Assembly: GCA_900769945.1 (NCBI GenBank)
Contig: CAAGIO010000030.1
Location: forward strand, 1 to 44,185
From: Bacteroidales bacterium
GTDB taxonomy: Bacteria; Bacteroidota; Bacteroidia; Bacteroidales; F082
Reading direction: 5' to 3'
DNA: 44,185 nt
Of this stretch, positions 8,661-17,418 are shown one piece after another. The notes below the pieces were generated by a model. That model saw only the letters and a program-made list of their open reading frames with translations. It was not told the origin of the DNA and made no database searches. The position numbers and the translations under genes are program-made. Each line of letters starts with the position of its first letter. Within the stretch, counting starts at the first letter, position 1.

Positions 8661-8888
8661 TCGATATTAATAATTATGTAATTTGTTGATTATTAGAGTG
8701 GATTAGATTTAATATTCGGGTATCCCCCAAATTATCTCTCTCATATTCGGAATCTTTGTAGTAAAAATAATAATTATCGCAGGAGAATCGCCAAACTCTT
8801 CGATGAAGAATTATTCATGACGCAATGACGAAGTCAGGACATTGGTAAAAAAAATCTCTCATATCAAAATCGAAAACAATTTTTTTTA

Positions 8889-8896
8889 TACCTTTG
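8889..8896 (+). promoter_or_regulatory. -7 element upstream of the DegT aminotransferase
   Basis: TACCTTTG matches the TAnnTTTG consensus; I see no TTG at the proper -33 distance. The implied leader is about 100 bases. Confidence 0.35.
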
Positions 8897-8977
8897 TAGG
8901 CAAATTGTTTGACGAAGTAACTTTTTGATTGCGGCTGTCGAAAATAGTATATTAAATTGGATAGATATTGTAAATTG

Positions 8978-8989
8978 TTGAATATCAAT
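8978..8989. promoter_or_regulatory. TTGAATATCAAT motif in the leader of the aminotransferase gene
   Basis: Second exact copy of the 12-nt motif. With its two preceding bases (TG) it matches the third copy at 35923 over 14 bases. Confidence 0.35.
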
Positions 8990-9004
8990 TAGTAAAATAA
9001 TATT

Positions 9005-10321
9005 ATGGAAGGAGAACGTAAAACTATTTACCTCTGTCTCGCCCACATGAGCGAAGAGGGCTACGAACAAAAATACATAAAAGAGGCTTTCGATACAAAC
9101 TGGGTGGTGCCTTTGGGTCCTAATGTCAATGCTTTTGAACAGAGCCTCAAAGAGTTTGTCGGAGAAAACAAAGAGGTCGTGGCACTTTCTGCTGGTACTG
9201 CCGCAATACATCTGGCTCTGCTTGCATGCGGTGTAGGAAACGGCGATGAGGTTGTGGTTCAAAGTTTTACCTTCTGTGCCTCGTCACACCCAATCACTTA
9301 TCTTGGCGCAAAGCCGGTTTTTGTTGACTCGGAGCCTCACTCTTGGAATATGGACCCTGTCCTGCTTGAAGAAGCAATAAAAGACCGTATCGCTAAGACG
9401 GGACGCAAACCCAAGGCTATCGTCCCCGTCGCACTTTATGGAATGCCTTACGACTGCACCCGTATCATGGAAATAGCAGAGAAATACCAGATTCCCGTCA
9501 TCGAAGACGCTGCTGAAGGCTTCGGCTCCCGCTGGAACGGACGTGTCCTTGGCTCTTTCGGAAAATTCGGAGTGCTGAGCTTCAACGGGAACAAGATGAT
9601 AACTACTTCTGGAGGCGGCGCCCTGATTTGCAACGACATCGAAAGCAAAAATAACATCATGTGGTATGCTACCCAAGCCCGTGACGCTTATCCTTATTAT
9701 CAGCATACTGCCATAGGATATAACTACCGCATGAGTAATATCTGCGCCGGCATAGGACGCGGACAGATGCTTGTGGCCGACAAACATATTGAACATCATA
9801 AACATGTGCAGGCTCTGTATCGTGAACTGCTTAAAGATGTGCCGGGCGTGACATTGCACGAGGCCCCCTCGCCGGAGTACGACTCTAACTTCTGGCTCTG
9901 TACCGCCGTCATCGATGCCAACCTGCGTATCAAAGGCCAAGAAAACGCTTATAAAGAGGTGGTCAAAACAGCTGTCGGAGGCGCCGGCGGCGTGATTCAC
10001 GAGGTGAAAGAGGCTACTACCGACTGCCAACCTAATGATAATGTGGAGGCTCTGCGTATGTTTATGCTTGATAAGAAAGTCGAGGCCCGCCCGGTATGGA
10101 AACCTATGCACAAACAACCTGTATATAACGAAGGTTACACCTTGACAACCGAAAACGCTCTGTTCCGCTGCTTCGAAGGCCCTAAATCAGTGGCTTACGT
10201 GAGCAGAGACGAGGTGTCAGAGAATATCTTTAAAGTGGGAGTGTGCCTCCCTGCAGGCCCTTGCGTCTCCGATGACGACGTGAGATATATTGTCGATTGC
10301 ATAAAAGAAGCAATCTTGTAG
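9005..10321 (+). CDS. DegT/DnrJ/EryC1/StrS-family PLP-dependent sugar aminotransferase
   Basis: A 438-residue fold-type I aminotransferase that transfers an amino group to a keto-sugar nucleotide. SAGTAAIHLAL (residues 62-72) is the phosphate-binding segment, EDAAEGFGS (167-175) carries the Asp that contacts the PLP ring nitrogen, and SFNGNKMITTSGGG carries the Schiff-base Lys197. It is longer than the usual ~370-390 residues, mostly through an insertion around 310-345 containing a Gly-rich VGGAGG. The likely substrate is the keto sugar made by the upstream dehydratase, as in PglF-PglE or WbpM-type pathways; this is inferred from proximity. A role in surface glycan synthesis, as for PorR of Porphyromonas, is possible but unproven. 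Confidence 0.9.
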   Translation: MEGERKTIYLCLAHMSEEGYEQKYIKEAFDTNWVVPLGPNVNAFEQSLKEFVGENKEVVALSAGTAAIHLALLACGVGNGDEVVVQSFTFCASSHPITYLGAKPVFVDSEPHSWNMDPVLLEEAIKDRIAKTGRKPKAIVPVALYGMPYDCTRIMEIAEKYQIPVIEDAAEGFGSRWNGRVLGSFGKFGVLSFNGNKMITTSGGGALICNDIESKNNIMWYATQARDAYPYYQHTAIGYNYRMSNICAGIGRGQMLVADKHIEHHKHVQALYRELLKDVPGVTLHEAPSPEYDSNFWLCTAVIDANLRIKGQENAYKEVVKTAVGGAGGVIHEVKEATTDCQPNDNVEALRMFMLDKKVEARPVWKPMHKQPVYNEGYTLTTENALFRCFEGPKSVAYVSRDEVSENIFKVGVCLPAGPCVSDDDVRYIVDCIKEAIL

Positions 10322-10502
10322 ATTATCTGCCGCTAATTGACAGATTGTCAAGGTGCTATGGTGGAATAAACGCGTTAAAACGTTTTTTTAACATCTAACA
10401 TTTTATCACAGTCATGTGGTGATTCCATCTGACAATACACCAAATGTCTGAAATGATTATTTTTTCGTGGATTACAGTAATGTAAGTGAAAAAAAAAGTT
10501 AA

Positions 10503-10539
10503 GAAAAGGCTGATTCCGTTAGCAGTAGTCAGCCTTTTC
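10503..10539. terminator. perfect 11-bp inverted repeat, probable bidirectional terminator
   Basis: GAAAAGGCTGA (10503-10513) and TCAGCCTTTTC (10529-10539) are perfectly complementary with a 15-base loop. A and T runs inside the arms would give a U-tract in either direction. The 5' arm shares GGCTGATTCC with the hairpin at 43822. The rest of 10322-10617 shows no credible gene. Confidence 0.55.
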
Positions 10540-10617
10540 CTATCACCGCTCAATACGTCTTGTGTTTCTGACAGTGATTTCATCTAATTGACCAAAAACT
10601 ATTTGTGAATAACAGAA

Positions 10618-10895
10618 ATGAAAGAGAATCAAATTTTTGCAAACAACGGCTCATCTATCGTGCTCTATACGACAGAGGATGACAATACCCAACTTGAAGT
10701 GAAGTTGTAGAATGATACCGTGTGGCTTAATCAAAGCCAGATGGCACAATTGTTTGGAAGAGATAGAACGGTTGTGGCCGCCATTTATGAAACATATTTA
10801 ATGAGGGTGAATTGAACGAAATCTCGTTATGTGCAAAAAATGCACAACCCAAGAAATATGGTCTGTCATTTTTTGGTGTAAGTTTACTCGGTTAA
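10618..10895 (+). pseudogene. degraded RhuM-family gene fragment
   Basis: From the ATG at 10618 the frame reads SSIVLYTTEDDNTQLEVKL, TAG at 10708-10710, then NDTVWLNQSQMAQLFGRDRT, the conserved N-terminal signature of RhuM-family proteins. After about 10780 the frame changes and the sequence continues as IFNEGELNEISLCAKNAQP, again family-like, before losing similarity near 10866 and ending at TAA 10893-10895. The gene therefore has an internal stop, a frameshift and a 3' truncation. RhuM proteins are often accessory and found near mobile or restriction loci; here it looks like a relic. Confidence 0.7.
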
Positions 10896-10953
10896 ACGTT
10901 ATCAATTATTGGTTGACCGTTGTTATTTCTCATTCCACCCGTAACATTCTATC

Positions 10954-11613
10954 TTAGTTGTCGGATTTTTTACCTTTTTCTATTAATGGCAAAAGCTCTG
11001 CCTCAAATATCTCTCTTTCTATTAGCCGGTAATGTGGCTTGTACGCTCTGTTGTATTCTTCGCTATGATGGCTCGCATATCTTCCGCTGTCTAAGATTTG
11101 CATTATCTCGGCTGCGTCTTCCTCGAAATGTGGCAGTCCTAACTCTTTCCCCCTTATTATTCCTTCTATCTCTATCCATTGTGCTTTCCATTCGCTTACT
11201 TCTGGCAATGTGAAGCTTTTCGCACTCCGCATGAATGCCGAGAGGAACTTCTCAAATGGTACTCTTCCATCGTTGATTACTGAAAGATTCACTCTGTAGA
11301 AACGGCCTTCGCAGCCAGTCTGCTCATAATCAGGGCATAACGATTCCTCTTTCCGTGCCGTCTCGCACTCTTTTTCGAGATATGTCGCCATTTTTTTTAT
11401 GCCTTCCTCACTTTCCGGTATCAGATGTCCGGGACCAAATGCGTCTTGGAAGAAACTTTTGTAAATGTCTTTTAACGTTGATTCTGGATATGTGTTCATC
11501 TGTTCTTCGATGGCTTTCGTAACTGCTTGTGCGTCAATCTGTGCCCTGATGCTTAAACTTATTATCATTAACGTTATTGTCGCTATTATCTTTATTATTT
11601 TGCCTTTTTTCAT
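10954..11613 (-). CDS. secreted Bacteroidales hypothetical protein
   Basis: A 219-residue protein with an N-terminal signal peptide (KIIKIIATITLMIISLSIRA, cleavage probably before Gln-Ile-Asp), so the mature chain likely begins with Gln. The rest is soluble and rich in charged residues. SFFQDAFGPGHL and HSEEYNRAYKPHYRLIERE look like conserved blocks I associate with uncharacterised Bacteroidales proteins, but no catalytic motif is evident. It is transcribed divergently from rnr, with a -7 box at 11637-11644. Function unknown. Confidence 0.75.
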   Translation of the reverse strand: MKKGKIIKIIATITLMIISLSIRAQIDAQAVTKAIEEQMNTYPESTLKDIYKSFFQDAFGPGHLIPESEEGIKKMATYLEKECETARKEESLCPDYEQTGCEGRFYRVNLSVINDGRVPFEKFLSAFMRSAKSFTLPEVSEWKAQWIEIEGIIRGKELGLPHFEEDAAEIMQILDSGRYASHHSEEYNRAYKPHYRLIEREIFEAELLPLIEKGKKSDN

Positions 11614-11636
11614 TATGTTGCTTGTTTGATTATTTG

Positions 11637-11644
11637 CAAAAGTA
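11637..11644 (-). promoter_or_regulatory. -7 element for the secreted hypothetical gene
   Basis: On the minus strand this reads TACTTTTG, matching TAnnTTTG, 24 bases before the ATG. No clear -33 TTG. Confidence 0.4.
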
Positions 11645-11742
11645 CGTTTTTTTATTCTTTCTTTTTGTCTTTCCTTAATAATATTTTGATTTCGTAGATT
11701 ATTAAATTCTTGTTAAAGTCACCTGTTTTTTAAAAATAGCGT

Positions 11743-11750
11743 TATCTTTG
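11743..11750 (+). promoter_or_regulatory. -7 element for rnr
   Basis: TATCTTTG matches the TAnnTTTG consensus and lies 25 bases before the start codon of rnr. No -33 TTG at the usual spacing. Confidence 0.4.
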
Positions 11751-11775
11751 CATTATATTAAATGTAGTTAAAAAT

Positions 11776-13974
11776 ATGTCGAAAAAGAAATCGAAGAACA
11801 CAAGTCTTAGCACTTTCGTGAACACTATATTGAGGGTTTTTGGTGAACATCCGTTTAAGCCCCTGAATTATAAGCAGTTGGCGAAGATTATTGGTGTGCG
11901 GGACAATGCGGGTAAAGATGTGATACGTCAGGTGTTGTTGCAGTTGTGTCAAGATGGTCAGTTGATTGAGGATCACCCGTTCAGTTATGTTATCAGTCCG
12001 GAGCTTGTAGCAGAGTATGGCCCTAAGCCTCAATATGTTATTGGTACTGTAGATATGAAGAGCACGGGGAAGGCGTATGTCATTCCTGATGATGATGGTG
12101 ACGATATTCTCATTGCCGCTAACAACACGGGGAAGGCGCTGCATGGCGACAAGGTGAAGGTGGCTATGTTCCCGAGACGTAAGTCGAGGAAGTGCGAGGG
12201 TGAGATTGTTGAGATTCTGAAGCGTGCGCGCACTGAGTTTGTGGGCTTGTTCAGCATCACTAATGGTTTCGCTTTTGTCGTATCCGAGAGGCAGTCGATG
12301 CCTGTCGATTTCTTTATTCCAAAGGGGAAGTTCAAGGGCGCAAAAAATGGGCAGAAGGTTGTTGTGAAGATGACCGACTGGCCTAAGAATGCGCGCAATC
12401 CTTTTGGCGAGGTCGTGAGGGTGTTGGGCAATCCGGGGGAGAATAATGTGGAGATGCAGTCGATTCTTGCTGAATATGATTATCCTTTGGAATTCCCGAA
12501 AGATGTTGAGAAGGAGGCTAAGGCTATCTCCGAGAAGATAAAGCTTTCTGAGATAAAACGTCGCCGTGACTTCCGTAATGTGTTGACTGTCACCATTGAC
12601 CCTCGTGATGCCAAGGACTTTGACGACGCTCTCTCGTTCCGCGTGCTCCCTAATGGCAATTATGAGGTGGGTGTTCATATTGCCGATGTCTCTTATTATG
12701 TGCAGCCGGGCTCTGCCATCGACCGTGAGGCTCAAAACCGTGGCACTTCGGTCTATCTCGTTGATAGGACGATACCTATGCTGCCGGAGAAGCTTTGTAA
12801 TATGGTGTGCTCCTTGCGCCCTGATGAGGAGAAACTCGCGTTCTCTGTCGTGTTCGAACTGAATGATAACGCAGATGTCATCACACAGTGGATAGGCAAG
12901 ACGGTGATAAAGTCAAACCGCCGGTTTGCATACGAGGAGGTGCAGGCAATGATAGATGGTGGCGATGGCGATTATAAAGACGAACTAATGGTTCTTAATA
13001 AGTTAGCTTTCGCTCTGCGAAAGAAACGTATGGCAAACGGCTCTATCAATTTCCATTCGGAAGAGGTGAAGTTTATCCTTGACGAGAACATGAGGCCTAT
13101 CGACACCTTCGTCAAGGTGCAGAATGAGGCAAACATGCTTATTGAGGATTTCATGCTGCTCGCTAACAAGACTGTCGCCGAGTCCATTGGTCGTAAAGAT
13201 AGTAAATATCACGGTAATACCTTTGTTTATCGTGTGCACGACGAGCCTAATCCTGAGAAACTGTACAACTTCATTCAGCTTGTGTCGCGCCTTGGTTACT
13301 CTATGGATATCAGTACCCGCCAGAAACTTGTTAAGTCATATAATAATCTTTTTGCTGCTGTTGAAGGCAAGGGTGAGAAGAACCTTGTTGAGACCGTAGC
13401 ACTTAGGACGATGGCGAAGGCTGTCTATAGCACCGTCAATATCGGGCATTATGGACTCGCTTTCCCATATTATACGCATTTCACCTCACCGATACGCCGT
13501 TATCCTGACTTGATGGTTCATCGTCTTATTGAAAGGTATATGATTGATAACCAAGGGAGTGTGAATCAGTCGGAGTATGAGGCCTTATGTCAACATGCCT
13601 CCGAGATGGAACGCCGTGCCACTGAGATGGAACGTGAGTCGGTGAAATATAAACAGGCTGAATATCTGCAAGATAAGCTTGGTAAGGTGTTCGATGGGCT
13701 TATCTCAGGAGTGAGCAAATGGGGTATTTATGTTGAGTTGAAAGATAATAAGTGCGAGGGTCTCGTCAAATATTCTTCTTTCGATGACGACTATTATTAT
13801 CTTGATGAGGAGAATTTCCGAGTGATAGGGCAGGACAAGGGTGCTATCTATCGGCTTGGTGACGAGGTGAAGGTGCGTGTTGAGAATGTTGACCTGTTAA
13901 AGAAACAGCTTGATTTCTCTATTGTCAGCACTGAGAAGAAGACGGTGCGTAAGAATAAAGGCGGGCGGCGTTGA
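11776..13974 (+). CDS. rnr: ribonuclease R
   Basis: A 732-residue RNase II/RNB-family 3'-5' exoribonuclease that degrades structured RNA. A helical N-terminal region (residues 10-75) precedes cold-shock-like OB domains, then the RNB catalytic domain with TIDPRDAKDFDDAL (about 273-286), whose Asp residues bind the catalytic metals, and HFTSPIRRYPDLMVHRL (about 573-590). A C-terminal S1 domain (about 635-715) is followed by a basic tail. Length and domain order fit RNase R rather than RNase II. It is divergent from the secreted hypothetical gene and convergent with the sirtuin gene. Confidence 0.95.
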   Translation: MSKKKSKNTSLSTFVNTILRVFGEHPFKPLNYKQLAKIIGVRDNAGKDVIRQVLLQLCQDGQLIEDHPFSYVISPELVAEYGPKPQYVIGTVDMKSTGKAYVIPDDDGDDILIAANNTGKALHGDKVKVAMFPRRKSRKCEGEIVEILKRARTEFVGLFSITNGFAFVVSERQSMPVDFFIPKGKFKGAKNGQKVVVKMTDWPKNARNPFGEVVRVLGNPGENNVEMQSILAEYDYPLEFPKDVEKEAKAISEKIKLSEIKRRRDFRNVLTVTIDPRDAKDFDDALSFRVLPNGNYEVGVHIADVSYYVQPGSAIDREAQNRGTSVYLVDRTIPMLPEKLCNMVCSLRPDEEKLAFSVVFELNDNADVITQWIGKTVIKSNRRFAYEEVQAMIDGGDGDYKDELMVLNKLAFALRKKRMANGSINFHSEEVKFILDENMRPIDTFVKVQNEANMLIEDFMLLANKTVAESIGRKDSKYHGNTFVYRVHDEPNPEKLYNFIQLVSRLGYSMDISTRQKLVKSYNNLFAAVEGKGEKNLVETVALRTMAKAVYSTVNIGHYGLAFPYYTHFTSPIRRYPDLMVHRLIERYMIDNQGSVNQSEYEALCQHASEMERRATEMERESVKYKQAEYLQDKLGKVFDGLISGVSKWGIYVELKDNKCEGLVKYSSFDDDYYYLDEENFRVIGQDKGAIYRLGDEVKVRVENVDLLKKQLDFSIVSTEKKTVRKNKGGRR

Positions 13975-14004
13975 CCCTTTGCCACCGTCTCTCCCGCCCC
14001 TGAA

Positions 14005-14715
14005 TCATTGCTGCTGTCCCCCAACAAGCTCGTCGTAGAGCTCACGCATGCCCTCCGACGCTCCTTTCTTGATGTGTCTCACTTTGAAACGCGCGTCGAT
14101 GTTCACGTCTTTCGGATCGATGAGGTATATCTTCGCACCACGAGGAACGTAATGTATCAGTCCCGCCGCCGGATATACGTTCATCGAGGTGCCGATGATG
14201 ACGAAGATGTCTGCCTTCTCCACCTCCTCGATGGCCTCCTCTATCCGTGGCACCGCCTCCCCAAACCATACGATGAAGGGCCTTAGCTGACTGCCGTCTC
14301 CTGCCTTGTCTCCTATCTTCACCTCGTACTCCCCGGGCTGTAACTCCTTGATATACCGTGAGTCGTTGGGGTTGTATGACGAGCATACCTTCGTCAGCTC
14401 CCCATGAAGATGTATTATGTGGCTGCTGCCTGCCCTCTCATGTAGGTTGTCAACGTTCTGCGTGATGACGCTGACATCAAAATGCTTCTCTAACTCAGCA
14501 CATTTCCTGTGTCCCTCGTTCGGACTGACATCTAAAAGCTGCCTCCTCCTCTCGTTGTAGAATCTTATCACAAGCTCCGGATTGGCCTCGTACCCTTCTA
14601 TCGATGCTACCTGCATGACAGGGTATTTGTCCCAAAGACCGCCTGCGTCCCTGAATGTGCTTATGCCGCTCTCGGCACTGATTCCTGCTCCGGAAAGTAT
14701 TACTAACTTTTTCAT
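14005..14715 (-). CDS. cobB: NAD-dependent protein deacylase, sirtuin (CobB/SIRT5-like), zinc cysteines missing
   Basis: A 236-residue Sir2 protein that would remove acyl groups from lysines using NAD+. GAGISAESGISTFR (residues 9-22) binds NAD; TQNVDNLHERAG and HLHGEL carry the catalytic His104. Tyr53 and Arg56 (FYNERRR) form the Y-x-x-R pair that gives CobB/SIRT5 enzymes desuccinylase activity. The zinc module is unusual: only Cys111 is present where two Cys-x-x-Cys pairs normally lie, and the segment 110-145 is shortened, so zinc binding looks lost. It begins 2 bases after the upstream helicase gene, suggesting one transcript. Confidence 0.9.
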   Translation of the reverse strand: MKKLVILSGAGISAESGISTFRDAGGLWDKYPVMQVASIEGYEANPELVIRFYNERRRQLLDVSPNEGHRKCAELEKHFDVSVITQNVDNLHERAGSSHIIHLHGELTKVCSSYNPNDSRYIKELQPGEYEVKIGDKAGDGSQLRPFIVWFGEAVPRIEEAIEEVEKADIFVIIGTSMNVYPAAGLIHYVPRGAKIYLIDPKDVNIDARFKVRHIKKGASEGMRELYDELVGGQQQ

Positions 14716-14717
14716 AA

Positions 14718-17192
14718 CTATATCTCTTTTAATCGTTTAATCTCGCTTAACACTATCCTTAACTCGTTCCAGTCGTATTCCTCGCCTAACACCTCGCGCG
14801 CCGCTTTCAACGACGGATCCTGCGTCTCGGTGAAATACTCCCTGATGTTGTCGTAATGCTCCGCCTTGACAAAATCCTTCGCCTCGGCATATCCTTTGAG
14901 AACTAACTTCGCGATATGCGCCTCTATCGTCGATTTCGACATGCCTCGTCTCGATGCAATCTCTTCAATATCAAGACCTTCCTCTATCAACTCCTTCGTC
15001 TTCATCTCCGTCGTACTCAGCTCCATCTCCTCCTTTGACTCTTTATCGTCAAACTCAATCTTCCTGAATCCTTTGTATTGAAGTATGATGTTCAAGATGT
15101 CGGCTCCGAATTGTTGAATCCTTTTGCTTCCTATCTTTGATATTGCCTTTAACTCCTTGATGCTCATTGGTTTGCTCTCTGTGATGGCTTTCAATGCCGT
15201 CGTTGGAACCACCTGAGTCTCCTTCATCTCTAATGCGTCTGCAACGTCCTCTCTCCATCTGAGAAGCTCGTTGAACAACGCCTTGTCCTTGCCCACTATG
15301 TTTTTTCCTCTCTGAGATGTCGTCTTCTTGTTTAAGCCTTCTGCCTCAACGGTTTTCTTGTCTTTTGTCTCAAGATATTTTGCCAAATCGAATCCGTCTT
15401 GGCTGCTTTCTAAACAGGCCTTCTTTACAAAAATATTCGCTCTCAAGACATCTAACACGTCTTTGACCTGATTGTTGACGCTTTTGTTGTCGGTGTCGAA
15501 TGACAAGTCGAACAATTCCTCTACTTTGGCGATTTTTTCGAGGAAGTATCTTGTTCCTTTCCTTATCCTTTCCTGAATGTATTCGTTGCCATCGATTGCG
15601 AAATTGCTTGCGAGAATGCTTGTGAGCTGCCTCTTAAACCGGGTCGCGACTTCTTGAATCTCTTCAAATAAATATTCGTTGAGGGTGGTCGCTTTCTCTA
15701 TCGTGGCTTCCTCAATGATGTTCTTGTGGTTGAAAAGCAATTGCTTGGTCTTTCTTAAATTCGATGCAATCTCGTCAAAGTCGAAGAGTTCGAATAGCAT
15801 TTCCGATTGGTAGTATTTCTTATGATAATCGAATTGTGCGTCTGTTGGTTCCCGTGATGGAATGAGGTTGATAAACTCTTTGATATTGAAATCGTTATAT
15901 AAGATAGAGCTTGTTATCTTCGATTTTAGCACGAGGCCTTCCAATGAGGTGCAACGGCTTAGGGCCACATACACCTGTCCGTGTGTGAATGCGAGGCTCG
16001 CATCGAGAATGACTTTCTTGAACGTTAGTCCTTGGCTTTTATGTATCGTGATAGCCCAGGCGAGTTTTAGTGGAATCTGTGTGAAGCTTCCTATTTCTTT
16101 CTCCTCAATCTCTTTTGTGCTCTCGTTGATGGCGTATTCGAAGTTCTGCCATGTCACTGCGGTCACGGTTATGATGTCGTCGTCTGATTTTACTTTAAGT
16201 CCTTCATTCTCATCATAATCTATTATTGTCCCTATGCGTCCGTTATAATATTGTTTTTCGGGAGAAGGGTCGTTTTTGACAAACATCACTTGTGCGCCCA
16301 CTTTCAGTTCGAGGGTGTTTTTTGTTGGGTAGGAGATCTCTGGGAAGGTGCCTGTCACTTTGGCATCGAATGTTATCAGTTCTGAGTCCAACTCGTCAAG
16401 TTTGCTATTGTTGATGCTGTCAACCTGTCTGTTATGTGTCATCAGTGTGATGTAGCCTTCGTCGTCAGATGGCTCGAAATCAGGCATGTAGCGAGTGTTG
16501 AGAATGTCGAGGCTCCTGCTGTCAATGTTGTTGTTTCTAATCTTGTTAAGGATGTCGATGAAGGTGTTGTCGGCTTGTCGGTAGATATGGTCGAGCTCGA
16601 TGCAGAAGAACGGCGTTTTCTGAAGTACGTGACTGTCAAAGAAATACACTGAATTATAGTAAGGTTGCAGCAGTTCCCATTCTTCTATTTTCGCGACGGG
16701 GGCGAGCTGGTGTATGTCGCCAATCATCAGCAGTTGCACTCCGCCGAAAGGCTTGTTGTTGTGGCGCACTCTTCTCATCACGGCATCAACGGCGTCGAGC
16801 AGGTCGGCGCGCACCATCGATATCTCGTCGATGATGAGCAGGTCGATGGAACGCATTATCTTCAGCTTGTTGGTGCTTATCTTCTGATATTGCGCGGACC
16901 TCGACCTGATGTCGCTGTTGTAGGCGCCGGCTTCATCGAGTGCGTCTTTCGGAATCTGCGGACCGAAGGGCAGCTGGAAAAAAGAGTGTATGGTGGTGCC
17001 TCCCGCATTGATGGCGGCGACTCCCGTAGGTGCTACAATGACATGCCGCTTGTATGTCGTCTCCGCAAGCCTTCGTAAGAATGTCGTCTTCCCCGTTCCC
17101 GCCTTGCCCGTGAGAAAGATGTTCGTGTTTGTGTCTCTTACAAACTTATCCGCCAACTCAAGTTTTTGGTTTTCAATGTTTTGGTTCTCCAT
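14718..17192 (-). CDS. Pif1-like SF1B helicase with C-terminal HRDC-like and HTH-like regions
   Basis: An 824-residue protein. The N-terminal ~440 residues form a Pif1/RecD-like superfamily 1B helicase: Walker A GKAGTGKTTF (29-38), APTGVAAINAGGTTIHSFF, Walker B IIDEISMVRADLLDAVD, and near 375-415 WAITIHKSQGLTFKKVILD and QVYVALSRCTSLEGLVL (motif VI). A long helical middle follows, then a segment LFNELLRWREDVADAL to GSKRIQQFGADIL (about 645-710) resembling an HRDC domain, then EIASRRGMSKSTIEAHIAKLVLKGY, a helix-turn-helix. Such proteins unwind DNA in replication or repair; the exact role here is inferred. It is co-directional with the sirtuin gene. Confidence 0.9.
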   Translation of the reverse strand: MENQNIENQKLELADKFVRDTNTNIFLTGKAGTGKTTFLRRLAETTYKRHVIVAPTGVAAINAGGTTIHSFFQLPFGPQIPKDALDEAGAYNSDIRSRSAQYQKISTNKLKIMRSIDLLIIDEISMVRADLLDAVDAVMRRVRHNNKPFGGVQLLMIGDIHQLAPVAKIEEWELLQPYYNSVYFFDSHVLQKTPFFCIELDHIYRQADNTFIDILNKIRNNNIDSRSLDILNTRYMPDFEPSDDEGYITLMTHNRQVDSINNSKLDELDSELITFDAKVTGTFPEISYPTKNTLELKVGAQVMFVKNDPSPEKQYYNGRIGTIIDYDENEGLKVKSDDDIITVTAVTWQNFEYAINESTKEIEEKEIGSFTQIPLKLAWAITIHKSQGLTFKKVILDASLAFTHGQVYVALSRCTSLEGLVLKSKITSSILYNDFNIKEFINLIPSREPTDAQFDYHKKYYQSEMLFELFDFDEIASNLRKTKQLLFNHKNIIEEATIEKATTLNEYLFEEIQEVATRFKRQLTSILASNFAIDGNEYIQERIRKGTRYFLEKIAKVEELFDLSFDTDNKSVNNQVKDVLDVLRANIFVKKACLESSQDGFDLAKYLETKDKKTVEAEGLNKKTTSQRGKNIVGKDKALFNELLRWREDVADALEMKETQVVPTTALKAITESKPMSIKELKAISKIGSKRIQQFGADILNIILQYKGFRKIEFDDKESKEEMELSTTEMKTKELIEEGLDIEEIASRRGMSKSTIEAHIAKLVLKGYAEAKDFVKAEHYDNIREYFTETQDPSLKAAREVLGEEYDWNELRIVLSEIKRLKEI

Positions 17193-17214
17193 GATGCTCT
17201 TTGTTTCGCGACTC

Positions 17215-17246
17215 CAAAGATAATCTTTTTTTTGTTATGGCGGCAA
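17215..17246 (-). promoter_or_regulatory. promoter of the helicase-sirtuin operon
   Basis: On the minus strand, TTG (17244-17246) is followed after 21 bases by TATCTTTG (17215-17222), 22 bases before the helicase ATG. Good match to the Bacteroidota -33/-7 consensus. Confidence 0.55.
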
Positions 17247-17265
17247 AAGATGTGTCATAAAACCA

Positions 17266-17290
17266 GAGACCTCCGTATTCCAGAGGTCTC
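17266..17290 (-). terminator. hairpin between hemW and the helicase gene
   Basis: GAGACCTC (17266-17273) and GAGGTCTC (17283-17290) form a perfect 8-bp stem with a 9-base loop. It lies downstream of the minus-strand hemW gene and just upstream of the helicase promoter. The T-run is weak (TGGTTTTATG on the minus strand). Confidence 0.5.
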
Positions 17291-17418
17291 ATGAGTAGTA
17301 ATGATATGAAAAGGATATAAATGATAATAATCGTTATTTTCTCTTAAAACAAAATTTGGTCCAAAGAGTTCAATGATGAAACGTATTATTTTCAAAAATA
17401 TTATCTTGTCATGATTTT

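Larger units (their letters stand above)
8661..9004. other. 344-base intergenic region, AT-rich, with -7 box and TTGAATATCAAT motif
   Basis: No gene is supported. A TAccTTTG -7 element lies at 8889-8896 and the motif TTGAATATCAAT at 8978-8989, 16 bases before the aminotransferase start. No terminator hairpin was found after the dehydratase gene. Confidence 0.5.

Noticed and set aside
9284..10117. A minus-strand frame opposite the DegT aminotransferase
   Set aside because: The plus strand encodes PLP-binding motifs; the antisense translation is not protein-like.
10395..10583. A 62-codon minus-strand frame in the gap after the aminotransferase gene
   Set aside because: No recognisable family or coding character; it lies across the hairpin at 10503-10539.
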